Assembly (NCBI RefSeq): GCF_900114165.1
Contig: NZ_FOSB01000001.1
Span: 496,001 to 560,000, forward strand
From: Halobacillus dabanensis
Lineage (GTDB): Bacteria > Bacillota > Bacilli > Bacillales > Halobacillaceae
Length of the DNA: 64,000 nucleotides
Reading direction: 5' to 3'
The position numbers and the translations under genes are program-made. This document shows, in pieces, positions 8,365-16,637 of this stretch. The notes beneath the pieces are model-generated. The model saw only the letters and a program-made list of their open reading frames with translations. It made no database searches and had not been told where the DNA came from. Each line of letters opens with the position of its first letter. Position 1 is the stretch's first letter.

Positions 8365-9780
8365 TCACTCTTTATTATCTTCTTCACGTTTTCCATCCTC
8401 ATAATCTTTATGATTTGACTTATGGCTATCTAATACTTCCATAACCTTTTGCCCAACTTCATGGTTGTCGTGCAGCCCAGCAAATAAATCAGACTTCGGT
8501 CCATAGCCATACACGATTACATCTTCACCTGTGTGACCGCCTGTCGTCCAGCCTGTACCGGAACGAATGTCAAAAATGTGCTCGATCGCATTATCAATCT
8601 CCGTTGTTGAACCATCCTCTGCTGCATCTTTAACTGATTCGATCTCTTCATTAGTCAAATCTAAATCAATATATTTGGATAATGTTCTTTCTACATTTGC
8701 TCCATCGGAGATTTCAGCAGCCATGAAATCAGGTGTCCGTTTTGCTGCTTTAATCGGCTCTGGATTCCACTGGTATTCACCGTCGCGTCCCATCGCCATG
8801 CCGCCGGTAGAGTGGTCAGCTGTTGTAATAACAAGGGTATGTTTGTCTTTTTTAGCAAATTCAATGGCTTCCTTGTATGCTTCTTCAAAGTCCTCCATAT
8901 CACTCATCGCAGAAACGATATCATTATCGTGACCTGCCCAGTCAATCTGACTTCCTTCCACCATCAAGAAGAAACCATCTTTGTCTTCGCTTAACCGGTC
9001 AAGCGCAGAAGAGGTCATATCTTTTAAGGATGGCATATCCTCTGGACGATCGATCATTTTATCCATTCCTTTGGGTGCGAATAAACCTAGAACCTGATCG
9101 TCATCATTTTCCAGCAATTCTTGTTTTGTATTCACATGACTGTAGCCGTCCTCTTGGAATTCCTTCGTTAGATTGCGGTCCTCACGCTCAAAATAAGACG
9201 TACCGCCACCGAGAATGACGTCGATTTTGTGCTCTCCATTTACTCTTTCATCAAAATAATCATCAGCAATGTCATTATAATTATGGCGTGACTTATCGTG
9301 GGCGCCGAAAGATGCAGGCGTCGCGTGGTTTACCTGTGAGGTAGCGACAATCCCTGTAGACTTTCCATTCTCTTTTGCTAATTCAAGCGCTGTTTTCACT
9401 TCCTTTTGTTCCATGTCTACGGCTATAGCGTTATTGTATGTTTTGATACCAGCAGCCATGGATGTTGCAGCAGCTGCAGAATCTGTAATGCTTTCTTCTT
9501 CATCCCAAGAATACGTTTCCTGCATACCAATTAAATCCTTATCAAACGCTGTATTTTCCGTATAAGGGGTCGATGGATCATCCTTTAGATAACGATAGGC
9601 GGAAGTATAAGACGATCCCATTCCATCTCCTATTAGAAAAATGACATTCTTAACTTTTCCATTTTCATCCTTTGGCTTAGCCGCTGCTTCGCCTGTAAAT
9701 GAAGCAAGTGATCCTCCTAGTACGACAGATGTCGAAAGAGCGATTGGCATGATTTTTTTTACGAACTTTTTGCTGAACAT
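8365..9780 (-). CDS. Secreted alkaline phosphatase (PhoA/PhoB family)
   Basis: The protein has 471 residues with a Sec signal peptide (basic start, hydrophobic core, AAA cleavage region near residue 34). The metal and catalytic motifs are complete: GDGMG (Asp52), DSAAAATSMAAG with the nucleophile Ser101, MVEGSQIDWAGHDND, TADHSTGG and TGGHTGEDV. It hydrolyses phosphomonoesters outside the membrane to release phosphate. The length agrees with B. subtilis PhoA/PhoB. The C terminus carries a charged, acidic tail. AGGAGG precedes the ATG. A PhoP-box-like array lies upstream, indicating induction by phosphate starvation. Confidence 0.95.
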   Translation of the reverse strand: MFSKKFVKKIMPIALSTSVVLGGSLASFTGEAAAKPKDENGKVKNVIFLIGDGMGSSYTSAYRYLKDDPSTPYTENTAFDKDLIGMQETYSWDEEESITDSAAAATSMAAGIKTYNNAIAVDMEQKEVKTALELAKENGKSTGIVATSQVNHATPASFGAHDKSRHNYNDIADDYFDERVNGEHKIDVILGGGTSYFEREDRNLTKEFQEDGYSHVNTKQELLENDDDQVLGLFAPKGMDKMIDRPEDMPSLKDMTSSALDRLSEDKDGFFLMVEGSQIDWAGHDNDIVSAMSDMEDFEEAYKEAIEFAKKDKHTLVITTADHSTGGMAMGRDGEYQWNPEPIKAAKRTPDFMAAEISDGANVERTLSKYIDLDLTNEEIESVKDAAEDGSTTEIDNAIEHIFDIRSGTGWTTGGHTGEDVIVYGYGPKSDLFAGLHDNHEVGQKVMEVLDSHKSNHKDYEDGKREEDNKE

Positions 9781-9819
9781 GATGAACCTCCTAAATTTTT
9801 ATGTAATCTCACTTTTAAG

Positions 9820-9872
9820 ATAATAAAAGAGAATCTTAAATAATAGATTAATAGAATGTTAAGAATATGTAA
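9820..9872 (-). promoter_or_regulatory. PhoP-box array and -10 of the alkaline phosphatase gene
   Basis: On the minus strand TTACAT, TTAACA, TTAATC and TTTAAG follow each other at 10-, 11- and 11-nt intervals (9872 down to 9835). This matches the tandem TT(A/T/C)ACA-like repeats bound by PhoP. A TATTAT -10 lies about 10 nt further on (9820-9825). No good -35 is present, as expected for a PhoP-activated promoter. Confidence 0.65.
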
Positions 9873-10162
9873 TTTTCACCAAACTCTACGTAAGTAATAA
9901 AAAACATACAATAAATGTTGGTCCCGCTTCTGACTTACCAGGTAATTTAGAATGAATCAGTAATCAACAGCACCAATGGCGATCAAAATCTCATAAGGTA
10001 TCTTTTACATGGGATTCATGTTAAAAAGAGAGAGAAGAAAATATAATAGGAAGGCATCAGACAGTTTGTGAAAGTTTTTTGAGAATTACACAATAAAGGG
10101 CATTTTTGGTTTGAAAGGACGTAGGAATAGGTATGTAAATCAAAAACAGGGAGTGCGTTCTT

Positions 10163-10453
10163 TTGTATATTAGTGAAATCGTGAACTTGAATTTCCATAG
10201 CCAGCTCAGTTTAAAGCAGGTAGAAGACAGGTTATTGATCACGGCGGATTTTCCGAAAGAAGTGTTAAAGGAACTTGGGATGAGAGATCCTTTTTTATAT
10301 GTCACACTTTATGTGCGGGGCGGGGAAATAATCAAAATCATCGATGAAGATAATGCCAACCTCCACATACCTTCCAAGAAAGATTTTGAGCAGAAAACGT
10401 ACAATGCGATCATCGATTTTGCTAAAAAACATGCCAAACAGTTTTCTTCTTAA
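10163..10453 (+). CDS. Conserved-looking hypothetical cytosolic protein
   Basis: The 96-residue product starts at TTG 10163, with AGGGAG (10148-10153) 9 nt upstream. It is a mixed alpha/beta soluble protein with no signal or membrane segment and a C-terminal helix rich in lysine and alanine. No family was recognised. A terminator with a T8 run follows at 10476-10518, so it is monocistronic. Confidence 0.6.
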   Translation: MYISEIVNLNFHSQLSLKQVEDRLLITADFPKEVLKELGMRDPFLYVTLYVRGGEIIKIIDEDNANLHIPSKKDFEQKTYNAIIDFAKKHAKQFSS

Positions 10454-10475
10454 AGAAATTAGGATGATGGAAATA

Positions 10476-10518
10476 GCTGTTCCCCTTCACAAACGGGGAG
10501 CGGTTATTTTTTTTGGTC
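10476..10518 (+). terminator. Terminator after the 96-residue gene
   Basis: The arms GCTGTTCCCC and GGGGAGCGGT pair with wobbles and are followed by eight T. Confidence 0.8.
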
Positions 10519-10635
10519 CGGTTGTGCTCAAACTAAGAGGTTTGCTAAGGGTAAAATTTAGGTAATGATTTTCTTTTAATAGTTTCAGAAGGATGTACCG
10601 GGGGAATAGTTGCTTCATATTCGGAGGTGCAACTT

Positions 10636-11340
10636 ATGAAACGACACAAAAAATGGTGGATTAGCGGATTACTAGTAGGAACCATCATCATCGGGGTGCT
10701 GGGTTTTCAGTCAGCCCTGTCTGATAAAGAGGAGAAAGTTGTCGCTCTCGGCGATTCATTGACCTTTGGAGTAGGAGATGGAACAGGGAATGGATATGTG
10801 GAAAACCTGAAGCAATGGCTTGAGCGACATCATGATGGAGATACCACCGTTGATAATTATGCGATTCCTGGTCAGCAAAGTGATGGTCTGCTTGGTCAAA
10901 TGAATGAGGCTGTTGTATTGAAGTCGATCGAAAACGCGGATTATATCCTTCTTTTTATCGGGACAAATGATCTCATCAAAAGTAATGGAGGCGATTTAGC
11001 ACCATTAAATAAGGAACAGATCGCCCGTGGTAAAAAAGATTATCAGGCCAATATAAAGGAAATATTGGACACTATTCGAAAGGAAAATCCGGATGCACCG
11101 GTATTGTTCCTTGGGCTGTACAATCCTTATCCAGACCAGCCTGAGATCAACAAAGTGATTACGGACTGGAATGATACAAGTAAGGAACTGCTGCAATCCT
11201 ATGAACATATTACTTTTATAAAAACGAACGATTTGTTTCAAGAGAAGTCAACACACTACTTCAGTGATGAGATTCATCTCAATGAAGAAGGATATGAAAG
11301 ACTGACGAAGCGGATTATAAAAGCTTATGACTTCCAATAA
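10636..11340 (+). CDS. SGNH/GDSL-type esterase, membrane-anchored or secreted
   Basis: This 234-residue protein starts at ATG 10636, with CGGAGG 7 nt upstream; the in-frame GTG at 10627 overlaps that site. It has a basic N terminus and one hydrophobic helix (residues 9-24), acting as a signal or anchor. The four SGNH blocks are present: GDSLTFG with nucleophile Ser41, NYAIPGQQSD (Gly), GTNDL (Asn) and DEIHLNEEGY (Asp-His). It should cleave ester bonds of lipids or acylated polymers outside the membrane. It resembles Bacillus YpmR-type hydrolases. Confidence 0.88.
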   Translation: MKRHKKWWISGLLVGTIIIGVLGFQSALSDKEEKVVALGDSLTFGVGDGTGNGYVENLKQWLERHHDGDTTVDNYAIPGQQSDGLLGQMNEAVVLKSIENADYILLFIGTNDLIKSNGGDLAPLNKEQIARGKKDYQANIKEILDTIRKENPDAPVLFLGLYNPYPDQPEINKVITDWNDTSKELLQSYEHITFIKTNDLFQEKSTHYFSDEIHLNEEGYERLTKRIIKAYDFQ

Positions 11341-11423
11341 TTTTTCAAGAAACGGCGTGCGCTCCAGATGTTGCTTCACCTTGAATGCCGTTGCAGTAGG
11401 AAATGAAAATGCTTAAAGAAAAA

Positions 11424-11458
11424 GTGGGACTTCCTTTTGATCGGAAGTCCCACCTTTT
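11424..11458. terminator. Bidirectional terminator between the SGNH gene and the fluC pair
   Basis: GTGGGACTTCC (11424-11434) and GGAAGTCCCAC (11443-11453) form a perfect stem, with A-rich left and T-rich right flanks. Confidence 0.9.
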
Positions 11459-11482
11459 CATGATACAAGGAAAAAGGAAATT

Positions 11483-11857
11483 TTAGCTCAAAGAGGATAC
11501 CCATTGTGCGATTTGGAAACCAGCATAGGCTAGACCTATTCCTGCACCATAGCTGGTAATGATATAGACAGCGAAGGTTTTCCACTTTTGTTGGAAGTGG
11601 AGTTGAATAGCTTCAAGCTTAAAAGTGGAAAAAGTCGTGAATGCTCCTAGGCCCCCTGTGCCGCACAACAATACCCAAACCTCAGATAAATCCAAGCCAG
11701 TGACAAGTCCGAGCAGAAAGGAACCGAGTCCATTTACGAAAAGGGTGGCTACAGGAAGATCAGATTCAGAGAAACGGTGGATCCACTGACTGATCTGATA
11801 GCGGAAGATCGCACCGACAAAGCCTCCGATACCGACAAGCAGAATTTTCAGCAGCAT
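11483..11857 (-). CDS. fluC: Fluoride channel FluC/CrcB, second subunit
   Basis: The 124-residue protein has four membrane helices and the family motifs GGFVGAIFRY near the N terminus, TLFVNGLGSFLLG in helix 2 and GGLGAFTTFSTF in helix 3. FluC dimers export fluoride passively. Its ATG shares one base with the TAA of the upstream paralogue (11857), so the two are translationally coupled and probably form a heterodimer, as proposed for paired Bacillus crcB genes. Confidence 0.92.
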   Translation of the reverse strand: MLLKILLVGIGGFVGAIFRYQISQWIHRFSESDLPVATLFVNGLGSFLLGLVTGLDLSEVWVLLCGTGGLGAFTTFSTFKLEAIQLHFQQKWKTFAVYIITSYGAGIGLAYAGFQIAQWVSSLS

Positions 11858-12234
11858 TAGGAGGAAATCCTCCTTTCTCCGACGAAGTGGCCAAGCCAGG
11901 ATAAGAAAAAGCCACCGAAGATAATGAGGATGATATACGAAAGACTGAGTAGGAGGTCTCCTCTTTCATAAAGATGAACGGCGTCCATACTGAGAGTGGA
12001 GAATGTCGTATAAGATCCGACAAGCCCCGTGCCGAGTGCGGCTTTCCATTTGGAAGAAAGCGAGTATTTTTCAATGATTTCAATGGTGAACCAGGAGAGG
12101 ATGAAACTTCCGGTCAGATTGACGAAAAGGGTGGAGTACGGGAACCAACGATCTGGTTCTGAGAGGAATATCCCAACTAAATATCTGAGAGATGCGCCGA
12201 AGAACCCACCAATTCCGACATAAATATAAATCAT
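11857..12234 (-). CDS. fluC: Fluoride channel FluC/CrcB, first subunit
   Basis: This 125-residue paralogue of the gene at 11483-11857 has GGFFGASLRY, TLFVNLTGSFILSW and GLVGSYTTFSTL, in four membrane helices. The family-typical Gly-Ala in helix 3 is replaced by Gly-Ser (VGSYTTF). A GTAGGAGGTT ribosome binding site lies before the ATG at 12234. The leader is too short to hold a fluoride riboswitch, and none was found. The promoter region is shared divergently with the SEDS gene. Confidence 0.92.
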   Translation of the reverse strand: MIYIYVGIGGFFGASLRYLVGIFLSEPDRWFPYSTLFVNLTGSFILSWFTIEIIEKYSLSSKWKAALGTGLVGSYTTFSTLSMDAVHLYERGDLLLSLSYIILIIFGGFFLSWLGHFVGERRISS

Positions 12235-12361
12235 TCCACAAACCTCCTACGAATCTAATCGTTATTATAAAGACTTTCGAAGTAATTTGAAAGGAATGCT
12301 TTTTTTACGCGGCAAGAAGCCTTATAATTTACATAATAGCAACAATGAAAGAGGGTTACGC

Positions 12362-13501
12362 ATGTTAGTCAGAATTTTAAAGAAGGTCGATTTCTCAATC
12401 CTATTCGCTGTTTTGGCCTTATCTGCTTTTGGAACCGTCATGGTATACAGTGCTAGTATGGTCAGCGGCGTCATGGTCTATGAAGTAACCTCTGATTTCT
12501 TTTTCAAAAGACAGGCTATTTCCTGGGGGTTAGGTTTAATTGCTTTGTTTATGGGAATGATGATCCCTTACAAACTATATGGAAAATTATTTAAGCCGAT
12601 CCTCTTTGTAACGATTGGTCTATTGATTTTAGTATTCTTCTTCGGTCATACATCGAACAATGCACAGTCCTGGTTACCGATTCCCGGTTTAGGAAAATTC
12701 CAGCCGGCAGAAATGGCAAAGATGTCTTTAATTATTTATTTGGCAACGATTTTTACAAAAAAGAGTTCCTATATTGAAGATTTCACAAAAGCTTTGTTAC
12801 CTCCGATCATTTTAATGATGTTAGTGGTCGTGCTGATTTTGAGACAGCCGGACCTCGGAACTGCTCTCATTACACTCGCTGTTTCCGGGCTGATAATCAT
12901 GTCCAGTGGATTACGGAAGGTCCATCTTTATTCCATGCTTGGTATTGCGCTTACGGCGGCAGTCCTTATGTATAATGTCGGGCTTAGTGAAGAACAATTG
13001 TCCCGCTTTGATGGTGCCTATCAACCCTTTGAATATGCAGACAATGAGGGATATCAGCTGATCAATTCTTATCTTGCTATCAACAATGGCGGCTTGTTTG
13101 GTACGGGTCTTGGTGCAGGTATTCAAAAATTAGGATACCTGCCTGAAGCGCATACGGACTTCATTATGGCTGTGATAGCAGAAGAGCTTGGTTTCATCGG
13201 TGTTGGAGTCGTCCTTCTTTTGTTAGGACTTATTGTCATACGCGGCTTTTACGTCAGTATGGAAACCCATGATACATTCGGGCGATTACTTGCGATTGGT
13301 GTGGCAGGGTTAATTGGTATTCAATCGATCATTAACCTCGGCGGCTTGACTGGATTGCTTCCTTTGACAGGTGTTCCATTACCATTTGTGAGTTATGGTG
13401 GGACGTCGTTACTCATGATGATGTTTTCTGCTGGTATACTTATTAACATCCATATCATTTCTAAGTTGAAAAAAGAGCAAGAAGAACAAGCGGCAGCCTA
13501 G
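12362..13501 (+). CDS. SEDS family peptidoglycan polymerase/cell-cycle protein (FtsW/RodA/SpoVE type)
   Basis: This 379-residue membrane protein has about ten helices. The start at ATG 12362 is chosen because GAGGG lies just before it; the frame is open further upstream without a ribosome binding site. Signatures include AHTDFIMAVIAEELG and PLPFVSYGGTSLL, the hallmark C-terminal block of FtsW/RodA/SpoVE. SEDS proteins polymerise lipid II into glycan strands together with a class B PBP. The gene stands alone with its own terminator, so motifs cannot decide between division, elongation and sporulation roles. Confidence 0.9.
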   Translation: MLVRILKKVDFSILFAVLALSAFGTVMVYSASMVSGVMVYEVTSDFFFKRQAISWGLGLIALFMGMMIPYKLYGKLFKPILFVTIGLLILVFFFGHTSNNAQSWLPIPGLGKFQPAEMAKMSLIIYLATIFTKKSSYIEDFTKALLPPIILMMLVVVLILRQPDLGTALITLAVSGLIIMSSGLRKVHLYSMLGIALTAAVLMYNVGLSEEQLSRFDGAYQPFEYADNEGYQLINSYLAINNGGLFGTGLGAGIQKLGYLPEAHTDFIMAVIAEELGFIGVGVVLLLLGLIVIRGFYVSMETHDTFGRLLAIGVAGLIGIQSIINLGGLTGLLPLTGVPLPFVSYGGTSLLMMMFSAGILINIHIISKLKKEQEEQAAA

Positions 13502-13507
13502 CAATAA

Positions 13508-13536
13508 AACGTCACCTTCCAAAGGTGGCGTTTTTT
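13508..13536 (+). terminator. Terminator of the SEDS gene
   Basis: AACGTCACCTT pairs with AGGTGGCGTT, with one G-T pair, followed by six T. Confidence 0.88.
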
Positions 13537-13635
13537 GTTAAACGAGAATTTCTATTAATCAGCTTACAACAATATGGCATTATTATAGAAGACTTGGTTT
13601 CGAGATAACCGGATTCGTTGCTGCATAAAGAGTCA

Positions 13636-13758
13636 GGGGTGGTTGGGAAGCAACTCGCTTTCCTGTGGGGGACCTGGCGAGCTTTCTCGGGCTACTGCCC
13701 TGCGGGATCTCGCCTACCTCCTTCTCCCACGGGAGTCTCGCAGCTTCCCCACCACCCC
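13636..13758. repeat. Structured palindromic repeat element (about 123 bp)
   Basis: The outer arms GGGGTGGTTGGGAAGC (13636-13651) and GCTTCCCCACCACCCC (13743-13758) are complementary at 15 of 16 positions. The GC-rich interior contains further hairpins (CTGTGGGGGA...TTCTCCCACGG; GGCGAG...CTCGCC). It resembles a family of multi-hairpin intergenic repeats seen across Bacillaceae. Its base composition is much richer in G and C than the flanks. Confidence 0.75.
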
Positions 13759-14015
13759 ATTCAAAGAAACGAATACTCTTAACAGGAAGGAGCGTCTTTC
13801 ACCATCCCTGCCCTATGGGGAAATACCACTCTATAGCAAGGTTTCCAACAGGCGGCATCTTAGGTGATCATCAGCATGCTCCCATTAATTCTCATTTTTT
13901 CTTGGAGCGGTTTCGAGAATCGATTTTGGCAAGGTGCAGAGGGGAATGGAAACTGAGTGAAATGGATGAAACGAAAGGTTTTTTAAAATCGTATGGAAAG
14001 AAAAGGAGGGAGAGG

Positions 14016-14123
14016 ATGAATTTATTGATAGCCATATTGATGATTGTAGCACCAGCCATGTTTCTCATCTATTGGGGAAAATCCGGATATGACTATGATG
14101 GAAAAAGGAAAGACAAGGAGTAA
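14016..14123 (+). CDS. Small single-helix membrane protein (35 aa)
   Basis: The sequence is a hydrophobic helix (residues 1-19) followed by YWGKSGYDYDGKRKDKE. AAGGAGGGAGAGG directly precedes the ATG at 14016 with good spacing. It ends 6 nt before the next gene and is probably the first gene of a three-gene unit with the anchored protein and the GNAT gene. The function is unknown. Confidence 0.65.
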   Translation: MNLLIAILMIVAPAMFLIYWGKSGYDYDGKRKDKE

Positions 14124-14129
14124 AGGATT

Positions 14130-14588
14130 ATGGACAAAACAAGATGGTTAGTCCTCGGCTGCCTTTTAATTGTCATCATCTCTATCGGCCGAATATATGA
14201 GAATCACAGAGTACAACCAGTAACTAGATTGATCGATTATCAAGAAGAACGCTTCACAGGAATGCTTTTTTCATCAGGACAAAAGCCCCTCCCTGAAGAC
14301 CAGTTGTATCAATGGTACAGGGAGGATCCGAGGGTGGCAGCCGAGCTTTATCAATTTTTAAGAGATTATGAAGTGAGAAAAATCGATGAAGATACATATA
14401 ACGAACTATGGAGTGATGAAGAGAACACGTTCCGCTTTGAAATTCAGCAAGAGGGAAAGAATCCAATCATTGTACATGGTACTCCTGCCAAAGTTCATAT
14501 TTTGGTCGGTGATTATTATGAAATCGTCGGGGAACCGATTGATAAAGGCTGGTTGAGAACTTTCAGTGAACGTTATGGAGGGGAATAA
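14130..14588 (+). CDS. Membrane-anchored hypothetical protein
   Basis: This 152-residue protein has an uncleaved signal-like N terminus (residues 5-22) and a soluble, acidic extracellular part with three Tyr/Trp-rich helices and a C-terminal beta region. No family was recognised. AAGGAGTAAAGG precedes the ATG. The TAA stop overlaps the ATG of the following GNAT gene by one base, showing translational coupling. Confidence 0.65.
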   Translation: MDKTRWLVLGCLLIVIISIGRIYENHRVQPVTRLIDYQEERFTGMLFSSGQKPLPEDQLYQWYREDPRVAAELYQFLRDYEVRKIDEDTYNELWSDEENTFRFEIQQEGKNPIIVHGTPAKVHILVGDYYEIVGEPIDKGWLRTFSERYGGE

Positions 14589-15088
14589 TGAAGATAAGAA
14601 AAGCAGTGCAAGAAGATGTTGCTGGTATTGCAAGGGTTCATGTAGATTCATGGTTGGAAACGTATCAAGGAATTGTTCCAGATGCTTACCTTAATGGTCT
14701 CCGTTATGAAAAAAGGGAGCGTTTATGGAAAAAGAATTTAAAAGAGTTCGAGGTTCTGGTGGCAGAAACAGATACAGGCCATGTGGTCGGGTTTGCATCC
14801 TGGGGTTTAAGTAGAACTCATCCCCAGTATAGTGGAGAGCTTAACGCAATTTATCTACTGCAAGGTTACCAGGGAAAGGGACTCGGAAGGAAATTATTCG
14901 AAGAAGTCGTAGCAGTTTCAAAGAACCATCATATTCATTCAATGATGGTCAAAGTGCTGGAAGACAATAAAGCATGCTCTTTTTACGAAGCGATGGGGGG
15001 AAGGGAAATAGATACAATCATGATAGAAATAGAGGGAGAACAGTTGAGAGAATGCATTTACGGATGGGAATATATTAGCAATCCATAA
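14588..15088 (+). CDS. GNAT family N-acetyltransferase
   Basis: The 166-residue protein covers a full GNAT fold. Motif D/A is seen in ELNAIYLLQGYQGKGLGRKLFEE (Q-x-x-G-x-G at about residues 94-99), and motif B in LEDNKACSFYEAMGGRE. The N-terminal RKAVQEDVAGIARVHVDSWLETYQGIVP is typical of the RimI-like subgroup common in Bacillus. The substrate is unknown. It is translationally coupled to the upstream anchored protein. Confidence 0.88.
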   Translation: MKIRKAVQEDVAGIARVHVDSWLETYQGIVPDAYLNGLRYEKRERLWKKNLKEFEVLVAETDTGHVVGFASWGLSRTHPQYSGELNAIYLLQGYQGKGLGRKLFEEVVAVSKNHHIHSMMVKVLEDNKACSFYEAMGGREIDTIMIEIEGEQLRECIYGWEYISNP

Positions 15089-15281
15089 TAGTGAGCGGTA
15101 ATAATATTATGTAAACAAAAGGAGGTCTTGTATCTTTTCCGGCTCTCCACTTTCTAACCTTTTAGCGGGCAGAAGACGTCACCCAGAGAATTATCTCTGG
15201 TTTCAAACATAAGAAAGAGAGAGTAGATGCCTCTGGGAAATCTTCGTTTATTCAGCGATTACAAAGTTCTACGTCCTCTGA
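15089..15281. other. Intergenic region with a small hairpin
   Basis: CCAGAGA (15183-15189) and TCTCTGG (15194-15200) form a 7-bp hairpin with no T run. The upstream part holds a GGAGGT without a usable start. I could not assign the segment to a known riboswitch class. Confidence 0.35.
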
Positions 15282-15677
15282 TCACATCGCATCCAGCCGG
15301 ATTTGTATTTGGTCTGTATCTGTCGTTTTTATATCATTTTTTAATACGAGCTTTGTTTGTAAATGATAGGTCGCTTCTTTATCTGTATCTTCCATTTCTT
15401 CCGGGAGCAAAAAGTGAAAAGGATATTCTGTTTGCTCTTTCGCATCCAACTCCCTGTTCATGAGTACCGTCATAACGGGTTGGACGAAACGGGCTTTCTC
15501 CCCAGGGGTCTTTTTCATAAGATCACATTCAAGTCTCTGGATGGTTTGTTGACGGATCCCGCCTTGTAAATGGAAAGCTCCTGTCACTTTTTCTCCAGGT
15601 TCGTATTCGCCTTTGGATAAAACCAGATCGACTTTTGGGAAACCTGGTCCGAACCAACGGAATAGCTTTTCTAACAT
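15282..15677 (-). CDS. Spo0M-like protein, half-length paralogue A
   Basis: This 131-residue protein starts at ATG 15677, 9 nt after AGGAGG; the in-frame TTG at 15686 abuts that site and is rejected. The block WFGPGFPKVDLVLSKGEYEPGEKVTGAFHL is the arrestin-like N-terminal region of the sporulation-control protein Spo0M. B. subtilis Spo0M is about twice as long, so only the first half of the fold is present. It is a close paralogue of 17430-17828. The two share the same promoter design, but the Mn2+ riboswitch leader here is degenerate. Confidence 0.82.
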   Translation of the reverse strand: MLEKLFRWFGPGFPKVDLVLSKGEYEPGEKVTGAFHLQGGIRQQTIQRLECDLMKKTPGEKARFVQPVMTVLMNRELDAKEQTEYPFHFLLPEEMEDTDKEATYHLQTKLVLKNDIKTTDTDQIQIRLDAM

Positions 15678-15759
15678 GTGTTTCAACCTCCTTCATTTCT
15701 CTTTTTGAAAACTCCACAGATCGATGGGGAAGGTTTGGTTGTCTGGATCAAAACCTGCA

Positions 15760-15851
15760 TCATAACGGTGGCAAAAGGTCTCTTAACCTATTTGACTCGG
15801 GAGTCTTACTATTTATATTTGTATCATATGCGATGCCCTCCAGCCCGTCAA
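15760..15851 (-). promoter_or_regulatory. Sigma-A promoter and degenerate yybP-ykoY-like leader of Spo0M-like gene A
   Basis: On the minus strand TTGACG (15851-15846), a 17-nt spacer and TATGAT (15828-15823) form a clear promoter. The leader keeps an ACTCCCGAGT hairpin and the 3' aptamer signature GAGACCTTTTGCC (one extra T). The GGGGAGTAGC 5' signature, the central CCGGC/GCTGGC loop and the terminator seen in the intact copy (17854-18059) are missing. Confidence 0.6.
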
Positions 15852-15947
15852 TCTTTTTTGAATGTTCAACCACCCAGTTTAAGTAGATACATAGAGGGGG
15901 GATATTGGAAAAATCTATGATAAAGTTAAGGAGAAGGAGTGCTTGCA

Positions 15948-16202
15948 ATGAATGGCTTTGTCCGTTTGATCAGACAGCTGATATCCAGGAAGAAGAAGCT
16001 TGTGTATACGACTTTCATGCAAAAAGAATATTTTAAGGTTGCTTCAAGATTGACAAACAGGGCGGTGAACTATCGGGTAGCGACTATCAGGAAAAAGCCT
16101 TCAAGATTTTCAGAGGTTACTACATACGATCATGGAGACGAATATAGGTTCTATGTTAAAAAAGAAGATTACCATAGAGCAGTGAGCGCTATCCATGAAT
16201 AG
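15948..16202 (+). CDS. Small basic hypothetical protein
   Basis: The 84-residue protein begins at ATG 15948, with AGGAGAAGGAG about 8 nt upstream. It is rich in Arg and Lys (FVRLIRQLISRKKK...IRKKPSR) with an FYVKKEDYHRAVSAI tail, and has no membrane segment or signal. The pattern of a basic helix plus a short beta part suggests a cytosolic or nucleic-acid-contacting protein, but no family was recognised. It is followed after 11 nt by a membrane gene, probably in the same transcript. Confidence 0.6.
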   Translation: MNGFVRLIRQLISRKKKLVYTTFMQKEYFKVASRLTNRAVNYRVATIRKKPSRFSEVTTYDHGDEYRFYVKKEDYHRAVSAIHE

Positions 16203-16213
16203 GGAGTGATGAA

Positions 16214-16468
16214 GTGGGAAAAAAGGATTGGATGGGTATCATCTTCTTTCTAGGCGGGATATTGTTATATGGGTTGACTGTTGTAGGAGTAGCCGTGTAT
16301 ATGCCGCAAATGACAGGGTGGAGTGATCCACCAGGGAAGTATTGGGCAGCTATACAGGAAATGAGAGCGATGTTTCCGTTAGTTTTAAGTTGGATATTAA
16401 TACTGTTAGGCTTAATTTTATTGTTTTGGGAAAATATGGATCATCTATTAAAAAAGTTCTCAAATTAG
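16214..16468 (+). CDS. Two-helix membrane protein, unknown function
   Basis: The 84-residue protein starts at GTG 16214 with GGGAGTG at 16202-16208. Hydrophobic segments lie at about residues 8-29 and 54-72, separated by an extracellular loop containing GWSDPPGKYW. No family was recognised. It follows the small basic gene with 11 nt between them and is its probable operon partner. Confidence 0.6.
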   Translation: MGKKDWMGIIFFLGGILLYGLTVVGVAVYMPQMTGWSDPPGKYWAAIQEMRAMFPLVLSWILILLGLILLFWENMDHLLKKFSN

Positions 16469-16530
16469 ATTTTCTTCCGCTACTCCTTAATTGTCTTTGG
16501 CAGGAAGTGAAACATTTTGGCCAAGTTAAA

Positions 16531-16562
16531 ACGGTTGCTTACCTAAAGAGGAAAGCAACCGT
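16531..16562 (-). terminator. Terminator of the spo0M-like/terC operon
   Basis: ACGGTTGCTT and AAGCAACCGT form a 10-bp stem. On the minus strand it is followed by TTTTAA. It lies 76 nt downstream of the terC-like stop. Confidence 0.65.
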
Positions 16563-16637
16563 CAACTTCGATCTATTCACCAACTACCAATGAAAGCCTG
16601 CAAGGAAGCTATTCGGTGGTTTGTTCGAATGTTTATC

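Noticed and set aside
8567-9218. Plus-strand frames within the alkaline phosphatase gene
   Set aside because: Antisense shadows of a gene with full catalytic motifs.
12235-12361. Fluoride riboswitch before the fluC pair
   Set aside because: The leader is too short and lacks the class motifs.
13665-14123. 152-codon frame reading through the GC-rich repeat
   Set aside because: The N-terminal part is the structured repeat; only the last 35 codons from 14016 have a ribosome binding site.
15120-15210. Possible riboswitch downstream of the GNAT gene
   Set aside because: Only a 7-bp hairpin is clear and no conserved motif of a known class was found.
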